From the NCBI GenBank assembly GCA_018873245.2, contig JAEMBT020000006.1, positions 3,629,855-3,693,854 of the forward strand: DNA of 64,000 nucleotides, in the 5' to 3' direction. The notes below the pieces were generated by a model. The model did no database searches. It was not told the origin of the DNA and saw only the letters and a program-made list of their open reading frames with translations. A program made the translations under genes and the position numbers. Every line of letters begins with the position of its first letter. Position 1 is the stretch's first letter. The DNA is from Archegozetes longisetosus. Its lineage: Eukaryota; Arthropoda; Arachnida; Sarcoptiformes; Trhypochthoniidae. Of the stretch, positions 1 to 11,900 are shown one piece after another.

Positions 1-839
1 TGTTGCCTAGAAGCTCCTGTTGTTCACAATATAAAAAACTAACCTAACAACTTTATGAACTTATGATGATGAAATTTCATTTTCATCGATTTATCTTTCA
101 TATTATCTTAATTAAGGTTCGAAAAATGTAGGATGTGTGAGAATTCCAGCTGGCTTAGAATCAACATGTCAAAATGTTCAGCAAGAAAATGGAGTTGTTA
201 CATTCTACGAATTCTTAAATAACTTCGAATAACAACTTTATATAATAAACAATTCTTTCCTCGAAGTTAGTTATATCATTAAAGCTTGTAAAAATAGTGA
301 AAATCCATAAACCAAAATATTCATGGCGTATTGGATTTATCTCTGAGGGCAAGAATTAACCCAATTAGAAAGTAAAAACTTCACAAAATCTCATCTTCAA
401 GTTAATGAATTTAATAATATAAAGCTTAACTAAATAAATCAAAATGTCTCCTACTTCAAACTTTAAAGACAAGTTTTATGTATCAAATGATTTTTAAAAT
501 ATTATAGTTTGTTAGTAAAAATATTTAAAATTTTCCTTTTCTTAAATGTCCAGACTTAATAGAGAAAATTCAGTACATTTACTTATATCAAATATTGATC
601 GATTTTTAAGCTATCAAAGATAAATATCACAAATGAGTTTCATTAACTTAATGAAAAGATCTAGCTTATAAGATTAGATTATTTTAGAATAAATAATACA
701 TCTATTTGCGATATTTTCCTTATTTTCAAATTATTAGTGCATAAAAAATTAAAACTTCAACTCTTCGAATCTGAAATACTATATAAAAATAGATTCAAGA
801 CAAAAAATATTTCGGTTCAATATTTAAGTGGATGATAAA
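1..839. other. AT-rich stretch, no gene seen
   Basis: No reading frame with recognisable protein similarity on either strand, and no clear terminal repeats. It lies just upstream of the first recognisable copy of the diverged tandem unit and may be part of it. Confidence 0.5.
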
Positions 840-1600
840 TTTGAAAATCATCAATCAATCAATCCGTATAAAAGATTTATTTCTAGTGCTGATTGCCAGT
901 AATGGATTTAATATCGAATAATTTTTATTAATTCATCGACTTATAAGTATTAGTTGAATGAGAACTTTGTAATGACTCACATCATTAATCTTTTGATCAT
1001 ATATGTCTTGAATTTAATTCATATTTATCTACCTATAAAGAGGCTATTCAGTTTGTCATTTAAAATTAATTTATTTAAGCTGGAAATTAGGCCGTTATGT
1101 GATTCATTTAGATTAATAATAAAAGTTTTACTTTACTTTGTATCTTATGAATATCAAAAATTCAATGCATATCTTTCTAGGGAGAGTTTTATTGTCCGAT
1201 CATGTATTTTCAGTGATCAATGTTTATAAAATAAATGTTGATTAAATATCCGATGTTCAGATAACTTTTGCAGAACGCAAACTTGTGAATGAAATCAAGA
1301 ACTATTACATAATGAGCGCTCATTAGATGTTTTAATGTTGAAATTTAAGGATCAAAACTTATAAAAGATTATTATTATTATAACTCATAGCTTGCCCTAA
1401 TCCAAAATATTATGATCAAACTCGAGATAATATTGAACATTAGTTTTTTGCAAAGTTTCTAGAATAAATCCTAAATACTTTTCTGAAAAATTGCATCAAT
1501 TCTTAAGTATCCGAAAAAAGTTAAGTCATAAATCTTTTAGAATTACATTCTATTTAGTGCTCTTTTACATTATGAGACATGTTCGAATATCATTAGGAAG

Positions 1601-2081
1601 TAGGGTGACCACATACATTTTTCGAAAATGCAGGACAAAAATGTAAGAGTCTCCCCTTGTAAATTTTTAAAATTTTATTTTGGACTCAAAAATAATTTTT
1701 ACATATCAAAATATTTTTGATACTTTAGTTTAAAAAAATAATTACACCTTGCTTATTTATGCTTAAACTTATATTTTTCATCTGATTTTATAGCGTTAAA
1801 TAAAGCAGTATTACTTTTAACAAAATTATGAAATTTAAAACAAGACATTGAAAAATTAAATCTTGTACATAGTTCTGCTTTAACTAGATCAATATCCATT
1901 CTATTTCGTTCATTTTCTCGTAAGGGTTTTGTCAATGTAATTCTAGAAATAGTATTTAGAGACTAAATCTTATGATAGTAAAACTTTCAATATTACGGTT
2001 TAATTGAATGCAGGACAAATGTGTCTTGCATAGTACCGTTGCAGGACTGCCCTGAACGATGAAGAACATGTGGTCACCTTA
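1601..2081 (-). mobile_element. Short hAT element with terminal repeats and 8-bp target duplication
   Basis: The left end TAGGGTGACCACAT and the reverse complement of the right end (TAAGGTGACCACAT) form the terminal inverted repeats. Flanking octamers are TTAGGAAG (1593-1600) and CTAGGAAG (2082-2089), matching at 7 of 8 positions as expected for an old hAT target duplication. Length 481 bp. It keeps only the C-terminal coding end of a hAT transposase on the minus strand, so it is a non-autonomous internally deleted derivative. Confidence 0.75.
1753..1935 (-). pseudogene. hAT transposase C-terminal relic
   Basis: The 60-codon frame contains an ERNRM-x4-LVKAEL segment followed by NF and a tail rich in K, typical of the hAT C-terminal dimerisation region just after the conserved (F)S-x-ERN block. 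The N-terminal zinc finger and the catalytic core are missing and no upstream coding part is visible in the 481-bp element, so it cannot make an active transposase. Confidence 0.65.
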
Positions 2082-2331
2082 CTAGGAAGCTTGTTAGATT
2101 TCATGTATTTGAACTAGTATTTATCGAAAATAGATTAGAAAGTATAGTTACTTATTCATAGTTTAAATCATTTGTTGTTTTGTTTGAAGATACTTAATTT
2201 GATTGATGAACACTCAATTCAATAGTTAAATGGTATAAAAGCTACTGAAATGTCATTTAAACAAACAGTTTTTTAATTTATTCAATTTCACACTACATTC
2301 AAGAAGATTGATCAACAAGTGAAAACATTTA

Positions 2332-2398
2332 AACTCTTCCTGGAATGAAGAAATCTTTACTCAAAAACTGTAACATCCATTTCCTTCATTTGTATCTT
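2332..2398 (+). other. Conserved non-coding core, copy 1 (possible structured RNA)
   Basis: Begins AACTCTTCCTGGAATGAAG and ends near ATTTCCTTCATTTGTATCTT. It can fold with GGAAT pairing to ATTCC-like ATTTCC and an inner TTAC/GTAA stem around the loop TCAAAAACT. Related cores lie at 9032-9099, 16983-17048 and, inverted, 53299-53366. An in-frame stop and length differences between copies argue against protein coding. Transcription is not shown by the sequence. Confidence 0.45.
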
Positions 2399-3026
2399 AT
2401 TAAAATTAATTATTTGGAAGTATGTGAATTTAAAATCAAGCCTACAATTGCGGCCATTATCTCGCCTATTAAACGGATTATTACCCGAAAGTTGATGAAA
2501 TAATTTTTCCTTAATAACGAGCTATTTCCTTAAACTAGAGGAAAGATGTTAATGCTCGCTTAGAAATATATGTCTAGTGTTTTGCTTGAAATAATAAAAA
2601 GTTTGATGAATTATTTAATTTCTCACGACTTTCTGTTTCACCAGTCAGGAAAACAACTTCAAAATCGAAATTTCAATTGAAATATCGGAGGACGCGGGAA
2701 ATTATTTTACTTTTTATGTTGCTAAATCAGGATAGCAATGATACATAAATGAATCAAAAGACTATTGACCAAATAGTGCATTAAAAAACAATTATTGAAA
2801 AAGACTATTGAAAAGTCATCCAGAGATTATTATTCAATACAAAAGCAAAACTTTACAAAAATTGATTGCCAAATAGCAAAATTATATTGATAATACACAT
2901 CATTCTAAAACAAGTCCTCCTCCTAATTCGATACATTGCTTCCATTGAGTCAATTACAGTAAATTAACTAATCATTGGTATAATTTAGTCTCTCATAAGG
3001 CTATTCTTTCGGGCAGTCTTATGTAG

Positions 3027-3276
3027 TATATCTACACCAAACTTGGTATACAGAAAGTACCCGATGAGTAGAGCAAAATATAAATTAGACATATCCACCA
3101 TGAATTAAAAGGGGTAGAGTTACAGGCTTTCAAAAGTACGAGTGGAGTATATCCATTAAAATAGCCCCTGCGGCATATCAGCACCAAACTTGCTAATGAG
3201 TATACTCGACGAGTAGAGTAAAAATTATAATAGACATATCCGCCGCAAGTCAAACGAGGCAAAGTAACAGACTTTC
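3027..3276 (+). repeat. Two tandem ~110-bp repeats in the fold-back loop
   Basis: Unit 1 (about 3027-3130) and unit 2 (about 3165-3276) share CACCAAACTTG, CGA(T/C)GAGTAGAG, TAGACATATCC and the end CAG(G/A)CTTTC in the same order. A 76-codon minus-strand frame across them has no recognisable similarity and is ignored. Confidence 0.7.
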
Positions 3277-3370
3277 CTAATTAAAGGGGTAAAACTGATA
3301 TATCAAAAGCAGATGTAAATATAAATATGTAACTAAGATGAAAGATAAAAACATTTCTATAACCCAAATC

Positions 3371-3390
3371 AGGTTAGGTTAGGTTAGGTT
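3371..3390 (+). repeat. Short interstitial TTAGG-type telomere-like run
   Basis: Four perfect AGGTT units in a row, the same pentamer as the common arthropod telomere repeat (TTAGG)n. At 20 bp it may be chance or a scar of break repair; it is too short to call a telomere. Confidence 0.6.
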
Positions 3391-5770
3391 GAGTTTCCTA
3401 TTGCGCGTTAATCAGTAAAATCAAATAGATACAACATAAGAAGTAAAATAATTTTCTGTACATCGGATACTATTGGCTCGAAGTAAGCAATGTACCGAAT
3501 GAGGAGAGGGATATTTTAGAATGATGTGTATGATCAATTTAAATTTTGCTATTTGGCAATAAATTTTTTGCAAAGTTTTGTTTTTGTATTGAGTAATAAT
3601 CTCTAAATGACTTTAAAATTTAGTCTTTTTCAATGATTGCTTGCTAATGCACTACTTGATCAAAAGTCTTTTGATTCATTTATGTATCATTGCTATCTTG
3701 ATTTAGTAGCATAAAAAGTAAAATAATTGCCCGCATCCCGATATATTGATTTTGTTGTGATGTTGCCGTTTCAATTTATAAAGAAAACTTTTACTTTGCT
3801 GATCACTCAAAGATAGAAAAGGTTCTGATTAATCGGAGATTCACTACTTTTAAAATCATAGTTCTCCAATGAATTGATAAAGTGTTATATAAATACTAAA
3901 GCGATCCTTTTACTCTAGTTCAACTTTTGCCAAATGTAACGAATATCTTTTGATCTGTTGTTTTTCTCTCAATACGTGTGCAAATTATTAAGATTTTTTT
4001 GTTAAAGAATCCGTATGTGATTAGTTGGAAGTCTGAAAAGCAGTACGAGTCAAGCGAAGATAAAGGATCGCTTGTGACTATCAATTTGCTATGATTTATG
4101 TTGCAAATTTGATTCTAATTAAGTTTTTAAAAATTTTTGCTTTAAAAGTGTTATCCAACTTTCCTTCTTCGAAGAAATAGTTTTCTGGGATGAGATATCA
4201 AGAACAAAAATACAGCATTTAAAAGAATCACAAACAACAATAATTAAATTTGGAATTGAAAGGCTATAATAAAGGCATAGTTTTTTGAATATTGCTCTGT
4301 ATTATAGATTGAGCAATTGAAGTTACTCTCTCGCTTATGAGTTCAAGTCAATTTTCATCAAGATGAATGGAATAAACTCGACAAATAAATTTCATACTGG
4401 GCATAGTTGAAACTCGCCTAATTTTTAAATATTTATGCTTAATGTTATTCTAATTGATTAAAAAAGTCTTGAAATAATTGAATAAAGTTTTGATTTCATT
4501 CAAACTGGTATCTAGAGAAATCAGGAATTACCCACACATGATATCGATTATCGATTATAAGCTTAAAGCTTAAAAACTTACTTAAAGCAATTTGGTTTCA
4601 AAATTTATCAACACATTAGTTCATTAACTCAAATGAGATCTTTCTAAGTTAATAGAAAAGTAGATGTTTTCTTAGTCGCATAACAAACACGCGCTGATGG
4701 CTTCTGGCTATACAGTTATGACAAACACAGCTGTTAATATCTTATTTATTGATAGGAAAGAAAATTGATTTTATCCTGATATTAACACCCAATTTATAAA
4801 GAACTAATAATTACTTAGTAATAAGTGATACTCTTTTATTTTAAATAGGCTGCTCAGTATCTCTAGGACTCGAATAATAAGTAGTTAGTTATATAATTAT
4901 AGTGTGAGTATGACTTGAAAGTTGTCTTACTGTATTAATGTAACGAAGTATTTATTGTAGGGTAGGAAATATAATAATTAATTAATAGCAATCAAGCATT
5001 ATGTCAAACTGAGAAATATATTTGATGGCAATCAAAAATCAACTTTTTCACTTTCATTTAAGATCAAAATTGAGAGAACATCATTTCTTTATTTCCGAAG
5101 ATAATAATCATAAATAAAAGCACAAATAAGATATTTTTACGACTGATCAGTCTAAATCGAATCATCTAGTGATTCTTCATGAAAAATTTATAATCAGTAA
5201 TTATCAGTTATTTGAAATATTAGAATTTGTAGAAATGAAACTTAAACAAAATTTGAATTACAATATCCTTGATGATGTATCCATTATGATCAATAAAATA
5301 AAATTATCATAAAGATGAGTGAATTTTCATTTGTTCACGCAATCAAAATACAAGTCTTAATAAAAAAAATTGTGGGTCAGGTAAAATTTTTAAAATTTAA
5401 AATCTAAAAATAATATCACACAGAAAAGTAAAAATTAAGAAAACTTAAATCAGATGAATTTTCAGAACTATTGACAATAATTGACATAATAGATTATTAA
5501 TATTATTATAATCACCGTTGATGTTTGAAAAGAATATATCGTGTGAGCCGTCTTACGTGAAGTATCTATTATTTTCCACTAATGGCACTAAAAATAAGTT
5601 ATAAACAGCAACTTTAATAAACTATTTTAAACTCAATGATTGACCTACAAATAAGTCGCTTGAAGTTTGTCTGCATTGAGAAGTTTGACCACACTTTCAC
5701 AGCATGCATATTAAAGTTGTTTATGTCCTATTATTTTGAATAATAAAAATCTTTCATGATGTTTTGAATT

Positions 5771-8009
5771 TTTAATATATTCAAATAAAAGGAAACCATA
5801 GCTCACATGCTACAATTGATGCGAAAAGCTTAAAATATGTAACTATTAGTAATTTTGCTTTAATGTGTTGGGAAAATTATTTATTTCCGTCAATTTCCTA
5901 ACAACATGAGTATTAATCTTGAATTCGACACGATTATTATTTTTAAGAGGTTGAAGTTCTTAATTATATGAGTTAATTCGTGGGGATGCGCTAGTGTATA
6001 TGAACCTAACTTACACCCTCTTATTTTCTCAACTATGTAACAATGACTTAAAGCTTACTGAATTGTTAAATTAAACAGGTATATAGATTAAAATCGCCAA
6101 TTACTCCAAGTGCTTGAACTTAATCTTACTCATACTCAAACATTTAGTAATCTAGGTTAGTAAAGCACTTTCGTCAGCACGTATTTCTTTAGTTTGAGTT
6201 CAGGTTTGATCAACAGGTGCTATCGTATACCAACTTATTATGTGTAGATAGTATAACCATTTCAAACAATAAGATTCAGAAAATAAGGCTATAATTTTGA
6301 GTACATATATAGCAGTGTATACATTAGCCCTTCATCTATCCCACTTTGAATTAGTTTTGCATTCCCTAATTTTATAGTTAAAATTATACATATTTAACAT
6401 GAAAAATAATTTTGAAAACTTTTTCGGAGTTTACTTCTGTTAGAAGCTTCGCATCCTTGCATTAATTCAAAGAGTGATATTATTGATTCTATTGTAATAA
6501 ATATTTGAATATCTTTCCGGATAGAATAAGCGAAATTCATTTGAAATTCTTACTTTTCACACGGTAGTAATAAGTTTAATCAAGGATTTAATTAAAATAA
6601 ATTCCTGAGAAACATTTTCTAAAGCTTCTATCTGAGAATTCTTGTCTAAAGCAGTAAAGAACTAAATAAATGACTACTGTCATTGAATCCCCACTATTGT
6701 CACCTGTGTAGCCTAAATTTTTATAAATGACGTAAAAAACAATTATCAAGATTGGTGTAGAGTACAAATTCACTGATAAGCTCAAAGCTCAAGCTTAGCA
6801 TAAGACAGATGAGTTGAGCTAACTTCGAGCTTTAAGCTTACTAGTAATTTAGGTTCATTCGTATAAATGTACATCACGCATGTACATTTTAAACGGTTTT
6901 AAACTTTCTATTACACTTTTAACATTTAGTGTATTATATTTTTATTATACAAAATATAACGTTTTAGGACGAAAATATACATAAAATTTTAAATATTAAT
7001 ATGTTTGTTAAAATGAACTGAGTTTTATTTTTCGTTAATCTTTCTTTATAATCAAACCAATTCAAATGTAAAGTATTTACTCGGATCGAATTTTGACCAC
7101 ATTTTAATTATCCCACTGATCTGAAAAATTGATATGCTAAATTAAGAGAATTTTCAATATTTAGCTAATATTTAATATAAAAATAAGGTTTAAGATGAAG
7201 CTTGTATGAATATCTTTGGTAAATCTGTTCGAAATAAACTTCAGTTAAACTAAATGCTCAATGAGGTTCAGAAGGGATTATCTTGATCGTCCTCTCAGTA
7301 CAGATTTCTAATTTATTTTATTTTAAAGTTTCGATAGAGTCAATTTCAATATAACCGAAGTTTCGTGCTGATGACTTTCAACCTTATAATTATTAATTTA
7401 TTTCATTTAGTTCCTGAAACTGCAGTTTCATTTGAGTATTTATTATTCCCATCAAAATTTATTTGCTATTTCTGATCACACAATAAAATTTCCAAGCAAA
7501 TTACAGATTTTTAAATTTTACCAAAGTTCTTCATAAACTCGCAACCTTAAGGAAGAAATATTAATTTATTTAAGGAAAATTAGCTCAGCTGAAATCAATC
7601 TCACTAATAAATACTTAAATAAAGCTTTACAGTTTCTGGAATTGAATCAAATAAATGCATATTTTTAAGGCCAAAGGCTATTAGCATAAAAATTTGCTCA
7701 TATTGAAATTGGTTTCGTTAAGACTTTACAATCAAAGATATAAATCAATGCTAAACGGACAATTCTGATGATGCCCTTCTTAATTCCTTTCGAGGAAACA
7801 GACTATAACTGCATAAAGACTTCAAGTTTTTGGTGAGTACCGAGACAAAAGCTATCAGTTATGATATTGGATAGATATTGAAAAGACTAAAAAATTGAAG
7901 TTTTAACTCTATCTTGAGTTTTTGAAAATATTTTTTCTCAAAAAATAATTTGAATCTCAAAAATTTTTCGGAAAGGAAAGAATTTCCACTCAATATTCAA
8001 ATAAAAAAT
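5771..8009. other. AT-rich, no gene seen; holds a block repeated near 26 kb
   Basis: No convincing coding region. The block at about 7260-7560 is similar in order to 25850-26150 and, inverted, to 26455-26745: shared features include TTTCTAATTTATTT, AAAGTTTC and the GAAACTG-x-AAAGCTTC-like segment. The short minus-strand frame at 6588-6785 has no family similarity. Confidence 0.45.
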
Positions 8010-11000
8010 AAATTTTAAAATTTATAAATCAATCATTTAGTTTAAAAGTATCTATATCTGATGTCGACTACAAATAATAAATTTGATACGAAGCGTAATA
8101 CTTTCCTCAATTTGAGCATTAGTCGATTGAGAACTTGTTAATGACTCATTAAGGTATTAAACTCCGAATTATTTATGTTTAAATTTGAATTTACATTTAT
8201 CTATCTATGTAAAAGCTGACCAGACTGAGTAATTTAACATTTAAATTTATTTATTTTAGTTAAATATTAGGTCGTCGTATGATTAATTTAATTGTTACCA
8301 AAGTTTTAGTTTTTAGCTTTATGAATACAAAAGTTGATTGCACATATTTTTGAAAATAGGTTTATTGTTCGATCAGATTCTTTTAGTAAACTGGTTGTGC
8401 TTGTCGTAAGTCACAAAGAAAGTAACTGATTTTTAAAACAAGCATCAGTTAGATATTTGATAACTTTGGTCAAACTAAGTCTTTGTGAATAAAGTAAAGT
8501 CTATTACAAAATAATTGCTTATAAAATGCTTTAATATAAGAACTCGAGGCTCTAAATTTACAAACAGTTAAAAATATATTATAACTCATAGCTAGTCCTA
8601 AACTAGGAAATTATAATCAAAATTAAGATAATATTGATTAGATCTTGATAAAATAAATGCTGAAAAATTGTTCAAAAATGAAATTTCTTATAAATTATCT
8701 GAAAAAATGAACTCATAAATGATTGATAGTAAAACTAAACTGAAGATTGTCTTTAAAATATAAGACATTAGTAAATAAGATGAAGAATACTTCTAAACTT
8801 GTAAGTTTGAATGAATATTTATTCAAAATAGATTCAATAATATGATAATTTAATCATAGTTTGAGTTATTCACTTTTTTAAAAGTGCTTTGTTTGACTGA
8901 CGGGCACTCAAGACAGTAGTTAAATGGCATTAAAGTTATTAGTATTAAAATGTCATCTAAATAAACAACTTTTTAGTTTACTCAAATTTAGATGACACTC
9001 AAAGAATATATCTAAAGATTGCTAACCCCAGAACTCTTCCTGGAATTAAGAGATAACTCCCTGACAGCTGTTATAGTCATTTCCTGCATTTATATCTCTT
9101 TAAAATTATTTTAAAGCTTATGAATTTAAAATCAAGGCTACGATTGCGAAAGCTATAACTTATAAATAGATTATTGATTTGAAATTGATGAGGTTGTTAT
9201 CTAATTACTGTTTCACTGAAAGCGCTCACAAATTAAAAAATCTCGATGTACATTACGCTTAAAAATAAGAGTGAAGTGAGAGCTATTTTAGTTACTGCTA
9301 TGAGAAATTATATGGATCACAATAAACTGATTATTGAAATTGTAAAAATAGTTTCAACTCAAGGAATCTTCCTAAAAGTTCGTTCTTTACGTGAACAGTG
9401 CTAACGAAAAAATGATTACAACCTGAGTGAACCAATTTTTATAAACTATTATGAACTTTTCTGACTCTTGATCCAATGATTTTATAATCTTTTTGTGACT
9501 TTAGTCACATTTTTTTTAACTTTAAGTAGCCTATCGAAAAAATCAATGGAATTTTATTGCTTGTGAAAGTTGTATTTTTCTGGGAAGCGATTAACATACT
9601 AAAGTTTACCAAATATTCAACAACTTAATTGTGGCCGCAAAGTGTACAGAGTAAGCCTGGAGCCTACAAGATCCAATAAACTTTGAGGTCTGTCTTTAAT
9701 ATCCTGAACTTGGTCACTCTGGGGAAACTTTTGCTGGTTTTAATCCTAAATTTATTCTCTGAGTGTGTGTGATTCAATATTTTTAATGCAGTAAAAAATA
9801 CTTTGAAAACTGCAACTATTGATAACTAACATCAATTACACATTATGTAATATGATCCTTCTAGTGATTGAAGCATGATTTATGTGATCTTATCCGAATT
9901 TTGTCTTCCTCAATAAAAAAACCTCTTATAGATATAGTACATTTTTAACATAATGAAATAAAGTATTACAAATTTTTGATAAAACGCGCTTGTTCAAAGT
10001 TTGATTATCTTTGCTTTGGTTTTAAGTTCAATCGAAACTGGTATTAGCTATTATTTGAGTTTCAAGATTTTGCTTAACTAAGAGAGTGAAACATATTCTG
10101 ACGAAAATTGTAAAATGCTATAATTTCCAACTCATCCGATACATAAAAATTACACTTTATCCAACTTATTCTCGAAAGATTAAGGATTTTTAGAATGAAA
10201 ATAGTGGGTTTGCTCTCGAGAGATGATTTAAACATTGAACTTGAAATATTTTATCTTTAAAAGAAGAAAAGGATTCAACTGTTAACAATGCTTTGGTAAA
10301 TGTTACACAAAAAATAACTTCCAATTGAAGATACTTAATGCGATCTTTCCTTTACTTAATGCTTTGAATGTAAATATTTTACAGAGTGATAATTTGTATT
10401 TTTTAAACAAAAAAATTGGAATTAAGCTTAAAAATAAAATCGTTATCAATCCACATAATTCAAAATTTCGCAAAACTTGATGTAAGAGATATTTTAAACT
10501 TTTTTATTACAGCATTGAAATTTTCTGAAGCATTTTACTAGTAATAGACATTTTAAAAGATGATCTTGACTTGTGAGAAGATAATAGCAGTGGTTCATTA
10601 TAATAAGAAGGGAGCTGTAACATGTATAGCAGCATACATAAAAATCACCACTGATTAAAAAGCCAGAGACCAATTTAATTATTTATTAAAAAATGTTCAA
10701 TATTTATGTCTTCAAAATTTGTGGATCTGTGATACTCATTCTCAGCAACGTTAAAAACGCTTCATCCAGAAACTAATTTACACTTGAGATAAAAAATCGT
10801 TCTTTCAAAGACTAATTTTTTATTAAGAGGAAGCAAATACTTTTTAGCTGCAGAACAAACACGTGGACGCTTTTGGCTATGCAGGTATGGCAAATATTGC
10901 TGTCAATTTTTAATTCATTGATAGAAATAAAATTGATTTAACCTGTTATTAACGCTTTATTTATGAAAAACTAATGTATACCTAGTGATAATTGATGTTA

Positions 11001-11900
11001 CGTTTCAAATGATCTGATCATTATGTTAAATACTCGAATAACGACTGGTATACAATGAAAGTAATAATGATGTGCTCCTGACATCAAATATTTCATATAA
11101 ATTTGTGAATGTAAGGAAGTGTTCTGCATTTCACTAATAAAACTGGTGTTAATGTAATCAAATTATAAGTATTATATAGTTAATATTCTTAACTTCATTG
11201 AAAAGAATAAAATTTTCAAAAGTCATTATTTTTAATCAAAAATACTTATTAAGAAAAATGTGAAAATATTCTTACAGTTATTTTTTATTCTGTTAGCTCT
11301 CTTGTCGAGTAAATTGAAGAATAAGTTAGATAATTAAATAATTTAAAATGTTAATATGAAGCTCGAAATTGAATTTAAAATGAAATTTAATTTGTATACA
11401 ATCAATAAGATGTTATTAACGATAAGTAAATAAGTATTTTCATGATTCAATCTCTCAAGTTGTCTTTTCAAAGATGAATTCCAAGCTAAACAGAAAATTG
11501 CAGGCTTACAACAATCCTTTGCTAATTTTTCCAGAATCTTAATTTTTTCACGAAACTAAGAGATATTAAAATTTCCGAAAATATAAAGACTGATTAAAGT
11601 TCAGGTATAGGAAACTAAAGACGAATATTCAGAACTATCAGTAGCAGTTGACACGAAATATTATTATAATGATCAATGATTATGCTTGACAAGAAATATC
11701 GTGTAAACTGTCATGCCTAAAAGATCTATAGGTTTTCACTTATTTATTGAGGGAATATTTATAAACAGCTACTTTCATAAATTATTTAAAACTCAATGAT
11801 TGACCTATAAATGAGTCGCTCGAGAGATTGACTGGATTGAGAAAATTCTAAACACTTTCTTTAAATATATACGTATAGAAGTTGTTAGAATCTAATTATT
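8010..11900 (+). repeat. Diverged tandem non-coding unit, copy 2
   Basis: Second colinear copy (blocks listed under copy 1), offset about 6.2-7.2 kb from copy 1. Shared landmarks are GAGAACTT followed by ATGACTCA (8130), TATAACTCATAGCT (8580), the core at 9032, AACAAACACG (10855) and ACTCAATGATTGACCTA (11792). No coding frame is retained. Confidence 0.65.
9032..9099 (+). other. Conserved non-coding core, copy 2 (possible structured RNA)
   Basis: AACTCTTCCTGGAATTAAG is followed by ATAACTC...GTTAT and ATTTCCTGCATTTATATCTC. The inner stem here is ATAAC/GTTAT, different bases from copy 1 but still paired, which hints at structural conservation. The TAA inside the first 20 bases closes the frame that stays open in copy 3. 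Confidence 0.45.

Larger units (their letters stand above)
2672..3752. repeat. Fold-back element with ~290-bp inverted arms
   Basis: Left arm about 2672-2960 and right arm about 3480-3752 are reverse complements with scattered mismatches; for example GATACATAAATGAATCAAAAG on the left faces its complement near 3665-3690. The ~520-bp loop holds two tandem ~110-bp repeats and a short TTAGG run. No transposase is present. It looks like a fold-back MITE inserted in copy 1, since copies 2 and 3 lack it at this position. Confidence 0.75.
840..5770 (+). repeat. Diverged tandem non-coding unit, copy 1
   Basis: Colinear blocks recur in copies 2 and 3: about 840-1440 with 8010-8640 and 15800-16450; 2160-2640 with 8860-9340 and 16840-17320; 4675-4800 with 10850-10990; 5500-5770 with 11630-11900. 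By eye identity is about 60-75% with many indels. No reading frame is kept between copies; the 91-codon frame at 954-1229 is not open in the others. Insertions unique to this copy are a hAT derivative (1601-2081) and a fold-back element (2672-3752). Outer boundaries are approximate. Confidence 0.65.

Noticed and set aside
954..1229. 91-codon plus-strand frame
   Set aside because: Lies in the tandem non-coding unit; the matching regions of copies 2 and 3 are full of stops and indels, so the frame is chance.
3371..3390. (AGGTT)4 as a chromosome end or telomere
   Set aside because: Only 20 bp with unique sequence on both sides; at most interstitial.
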